Shown here: positions 61,473 to 64,000 of the stretch, piece by piece
How positions within the stretch are numbered: position 1 is the stretch's first letter
Layout: each line of letters starts with the position of its first letter
NCBI RefSeq assembly: GCF_041435055.1
Contig: NZ_CP108002.1
Coordinates: 8,370,001-8,434,000 of the forward strand
Direction of reading: 5' to 3'
Length of the DNA: 64,000 bases
From: Streptomyces sp. NBC_00341
GTDB taxonomy: Bacteria; Actinomycetota; Actinomycetes; Streptomycetales; Streptomycetaceae
Position numbers and translations under genes: made by a program
Notes under the pieces: generated by a model
Seen by the model: the letters and a program-made list of their open reading frames with translations, nothing else
What the model was told of the DNA's origin: nothing
Database searches by the model: none

Positions 61473-62819
61473 GTGCCAGCCCCGACCGACGAAGTCCCCG
61501 AGCCCGCCGCCAGGGGCGGCAGACGACGGCTGCGCAGCACCGCGGTCACCCTCGCCCTTGGGGGCATCCTGTTCACGGTCGGGGCACTGGGCCTGGCCCC
61601 CCAGCAGACGCCCACGCCCACGGCCGCGTCCGGCCCGGACGCACCCCACGCCAAGGACCCGACCGAGGCCCTGCGGACCCGGGTACGCAGACTGCCCGCC
61701 GACCCCGACGGCTGGTCCTCCCTCGGCATGGCCTACGTACAACAGGCCCGCAGCACCGCGGACGCGGCCACCTACGAGCGGGCCCGGACCGCCCTGCGCA
61801 AGTCCCTCGCCCTCCAGCCGGCCGGCAACTTCGCGGCGGAGACCGGGATGGGAGCCCTCGAATCCGCCCGCCACAGTTTCGCCGAAGCCCTGACCTGGGC
61901 CCAACGGGCCACCAACGACAACCCCTACAGCGCACCCGCCCAAGGAGTCCTGGCCGACGCGCTCACCCAGCTCGGCCGCTACGAGGACTCCTACGCGGCG
62001 GTGCAGCGGATGACCGATCTCAGGCCCGACAGCAGCGCCCTCGCGCGCGCCTCGTACACCTGGGAACTGCGGGGCGACACGGCGCGGGCGCGCGACCTGA
62101 TGAACAAGTCCCTCCAGGCGGCCGGTACTCCGGCGGACAAGGCGTTCGCCCTGACCCACCTCGCCACCCTCGCCCTGGAGACCGGAGACCCGCGCTCCGC
62201 GCTCCGGCTGGCCGGCACCGGGCTCGCCGCACTGCCCGGCGACGCCGCCCTCCTGGAGGCGCGGGCACGCGCCCACACCGCGCTCGGCGACACCCGGCAG
62301 GCCGTCACCGACTTCACCGCGGCCGTCGCCGCCGCGCCCCTGCCGCAGTACCTCCTCGGGCTCGGCGACCTCCAGCGGTCGCTCGGACACCGTGCGGAGG
62401 CCGAGGAGCAGTACGACGTACTCAGGGCGCAGGAGACGCTGAGGAAGGCGAGCGGCGGGGTACCGGACGCGGACGCGGTGCTCTTCGAGGCCGACCACGG
62501 CAGCCCGCGGACCGCGGTCGCGATGGGGCGCGCCGCACTGCGGCAACGGCCCTTCATCGCGGTCCACGACGCGTACGGGTGGGCCCTGCACCGGGCCGGA
62601 CGCGATGCCGAGGCAGTCGAACAGGCAGACCTCGCACTCGCGCTGGGCACCGTGAGCGCACCGTTCCGCTACCACCGGGCGCTCATCAACCAGGCGCTCG
62701 GCCGGACCGATGCGGCCCGCACGGACCTTCGCCTGGCCCTGGAGACCGATCCCCACTTCCATCCGGTGGACGCCCTCCGGGCCCGCACCGCGCTCAGCAG
62801 AATCGAAACCGTCCGATGA
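61473..62819 (+). CDS. Membrane-anchored TPR protein
   Basis: The 448-residue protein has one membrane helix (about 24-42), then a TPR superhelix from about 70 to 440 with repeat units such as PAQGVLADALTQLGRYEDSYAAVQRM and DAYGWALHRAGRDAEAVEQADLAL. The TPR domain probably faces outside the cell. It lies between the DUF4331 and NicO genes in an operon; the stop overlaps the next ATG (ATGA). The GTG start follows GGGAG. Confidence 0.88.
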   Translation: MPAPTDEVPEPAARGGRRRLRSTAVTLALGGILFTVGALGLAPQQTPTPTAASGPDAPHAKDPTEALRTRVRRLPADPDGWSSLGMAYVQQARSTADAATYERARTALRKSLALQPAGNFAAETGMGALESARHSFAEALTWAQRATNDNPYSAPAQGVLADALTQLGRYEDSYAAVQRMTDLRPDSSALARASYTWELRGDTARARDLMNKSLQAAGTPADKAFALTHLATLALETGDPRSALRLAGTGLAALPGDAALLEARARAHTALGDTRQAVTDFTAAVAAAPLPQYLLGLGDLQRSLGHRAEAEEQYDVLRAQETLRKASGGVPDADAVLFEADHGSPRTAVAMGRAALRQRPFIAVHDAYGWALHRAGRDAEAVEQADLALALGTVSAPFRYHRALINQALGRTDAARTDLRLALETDPHFHPVDALRARTALSRIETVR

Positions 62820-62879
62820 ACCGAAGCCGTCCGTTGAAGCGAAACCGTCCGATGACGAACCGAAGCCGTCCGTCGAACC
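62805..62879. repeat. Tandem 18-bp imperfect repeats over the TPR stop / NicO start
   Basis: Four copies of a GAAnCCGTCCGnTGAAnC-like unit lie at 62805-62822, 62823-62840, 62841-62861 (one extra triplet) and 62862-62879. Alternate copies match best, giving a 36-39 bp higher-order period. Copies 1 and 3 each contain an in-frame ATGA/ATG, so the start codon itself is duplicated. Confidence 0.85.
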
Positions 62880-64000
62880 GAAAGCCCTCCCGACTCCTCG
62901 CCTCGCTGGCCCTCACGGGAACACTCACCGTGCTCCTGTCCGGCCTCGCCACCACGGCGCAGGCACACCCGCTGGGAAACTTCACGGTCAACCACCACAC
63001 CGGGCTGACCTTCCGTCAGGACACCGTCGGCGCGCTGATCGTGGTGGACCGCGCGGAGATCGCCACCGCCCAGGTACGCCCGCGCGTCGACCGGGACCAC
63101 GACGGCGCCGTCGACGCCGCCGAGGCACGGTCCTTCGCCGCCGGGGACTGCGCCCTGCTCACCCGGCAGCTGCGTCTGGACATCGCGGGTACACCGGTGC
63201 GCTGGAGGAACGTCAGCAGCACGTTCACGTTCCGGCCGGGCGAAGGAGGCCTGCGGACCAGCAGGCTCAGCTGCACCCTCGACGCCCGTGCGGACCTCGG
63301 CGGGCCGGCGGACATCGACGTGCGCACGGAGTACGACGAACGGCGCATCGGCTGGCAGGAGATGACCGCACGCGGGCAGGGCGTCACGCTCACCCGGTCG
63401 ACGCTGCCCACCACCTCGCCCACCGACGAACTCCGCCACTACCCCAAGGACCCGCTGGCCACCCCCCTGGACCAGCGGTCGGCCCGGCTGCGCACCGAAC
63501 CGGGCGAGGGCCGCTCCGCCGCCGTGGCACGAACGGTGCTGCCGGGAGCGGGACCGGTCACGGCAGCCCTGGACAAGGTGTCCGGAGTCTTCGACGCACT
63601 CGTGGGGCGGCGCGAACTGACCGTTCCCGCAGGACTTCTGGCCCTGCTGCTCTCCCTCGTGCTCGGCGCCTCGCACGCCGCGCTGCCCGGCCACGGAAAG
63701 ACCATCATGGCCGCGTACCTGGCGGGCCGCCGCGGCTCTCCCCGGGATGCCGTCACCGTCGGGGTCACCGTCACCTTCACCCATACCGCGGGGGTGCTGG
63801 CGCTCGGCCTCGCGCTGCCGCTCGCGACATCGTTGGCGGGGGAGACCGTGCTGGCCGTACTCGGCCTCGTCAGCGGGCTGATGGTCACCGGGATCGGTCT
63901 CTGGCTCCTGCGCGCCGCACTGACGAAACGCCCGTCCCACGGCCATCACCACGGCCATCACCACGGCCACCACCACGGCCACAGCCACGATGCTGAACCG
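62816..64000 (+). CDS. NicO/RcnA-like nickel-cobalt transporter, 3' end cut by the window
   Basis: The 395 visible codons encode a basic N-terminal repeat region (NRSRP units), a signal/membrane segment ending near AQA-H, a long extracytoplasmic domain (about 50-250) and then membrane helices with the NicO signature H287-AALPGH293-GK and FTHTAGV. A His-rich loop (HGHHHGHHHGHHHGHSH, about 377-393) follows a further helix and would bind Ni2+ or Co2+. The start overlaps the TPR stop; the ATG at 62852 is an equal alternative. It probably exports divalent metal, with DUF4331 and the TPR protein as partners. Confidence 0.85.
   Translation, partial: MNRSRPLKRNRPMTNRSRPSNRKPSRLLASLALTGTLTVLLSGLATTAQAHPLGNFTVNHHTGLTFRQDTVGALIVVDRAEIATAQVRPRVDRDHDGAVDAAEARSFAAGDCALLTRQLRLDIAGTPVRWRNVSSTFTFRPGEGGLRTSRLSCTLDARADLGGPADIDVRTEYDERRIGWQEMTARGQGVTLTRSTLPTTSPTDELRHYPKDPLATPLDQRSARLRTEPGEGRSAAVARTVLPGAGPVTAALDKVSGVFDALVGRRELTVPAGLLALLLSLVLGASHAALPGHGKTIMAAYLAGRRGSPRDAVTVGVTVTFTHTAGVLALGLALPLATSLAGETVLAVLGLVSGLMVTGIGLWLLRAALTKRPSHGHHHGHHHGHHHGHSHDAEP

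Noticed and set aside
59469..62762. 1097-codon open frame on the minus strand opposite DUF4331 and TPR genes
   Set aside because: It spans two well-supported genes, has shadow composition and no domains.

Overview
The window is high-GC actinobacterial DNA and almost certainly comes from a Streptomyces chromosome. The evidence is the strong G/C preference at third codon positions, frequent GTG starts, many 4-bp ATGA/GTGA gene overlaps, a WhiB-like regulator, SpoIIE-type phosphatase/PAS proteins, secreted multi-domain glycosidases and many SDR, MFS and ABC proteins. I see no rRNA, tRNA, CRISPR array, prophage or conjugative module. Most of it reads as accessory metabolism, transport and regulation around one core gene, argG.

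1-8 kb: a truncated PAS-domain signalling protein, a WhiB-like protein, a DUF1232 membrane protein, a secreted discoidin/clan GH-A glycosidase behind a perfect 18-bp LacI-type palindrome, a DinB-like protein, a divergent AraC regulator/DUF2000 pair, and a coupled TPR protein plus polyprenyl diphosphate synthase behind a 32-bp imperfect palindrome. 8-12 kb: a phosphoribosyltransferase-hydrolase fusion, an FGE-fold protein lacking the catalytic cysteine pair, a SnoaL-like protein, and a PadR regulator overlapping an alpha/beta hydrolase. 12-18 kb: a glycine-betaine type ABC importer (two permeases and a lipoprotein) whose ATPase lies 2.7 kb away on the opposite strand, with a serine hydrolase, a methyltransferase and an SMI1/KNR4-like gene in between.

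18-32 kb: a proline-iminopeptidase-like hydrolase, a rhodanese membrane protein, argG with two overlapping ARG-box-like palindromes, a PIG-L deacetylase, and a fatty-acid/CoA region (enoyl-CoA hydratase, DECR-like reductase, and a quinone oxidoreductase plus two acyl-CoA dehydrogenases) interrupted by a secreted GH84 N-acetylglucosaminidase. A 166-bp MITE-like element with perfect 24-bp terminal inverted repeats supplies the hydratase stop codon, and a diverged fragment of it sits 1.8 kb upstream. 32-45 kb: MerR and SDR genes, a cysteine-rich zinc-ribbon-like protein, a secreted beta-propeller-like protein, DUF779, a CitA/DcuS-like two-component system divergent from an SsuABC/TauABC-like importer, a PepSY lipoprotein, and an ABC exporter whose promoter carries a near-ideal SoxR box.

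45-64 kb: a GAF/SpoIIE phosphatase with a fused kinase-like domain; a five-gene osmoprotectant operon (betaine aldehyde dehydrogenase, choline oxidase-like flavoenzyme, CBS-containing ATPase, fused double permease, betaine-binding lipoprotein) that would both import and make glycine betaine; two methyltransferases; an MFS exporter; a fasciclin lipoprotein beside a truncated zf-HC2 anti-sigma factor; and a DUF4331-TPR-NicO operon with a His-rich metal-transport protein cut by the window end.
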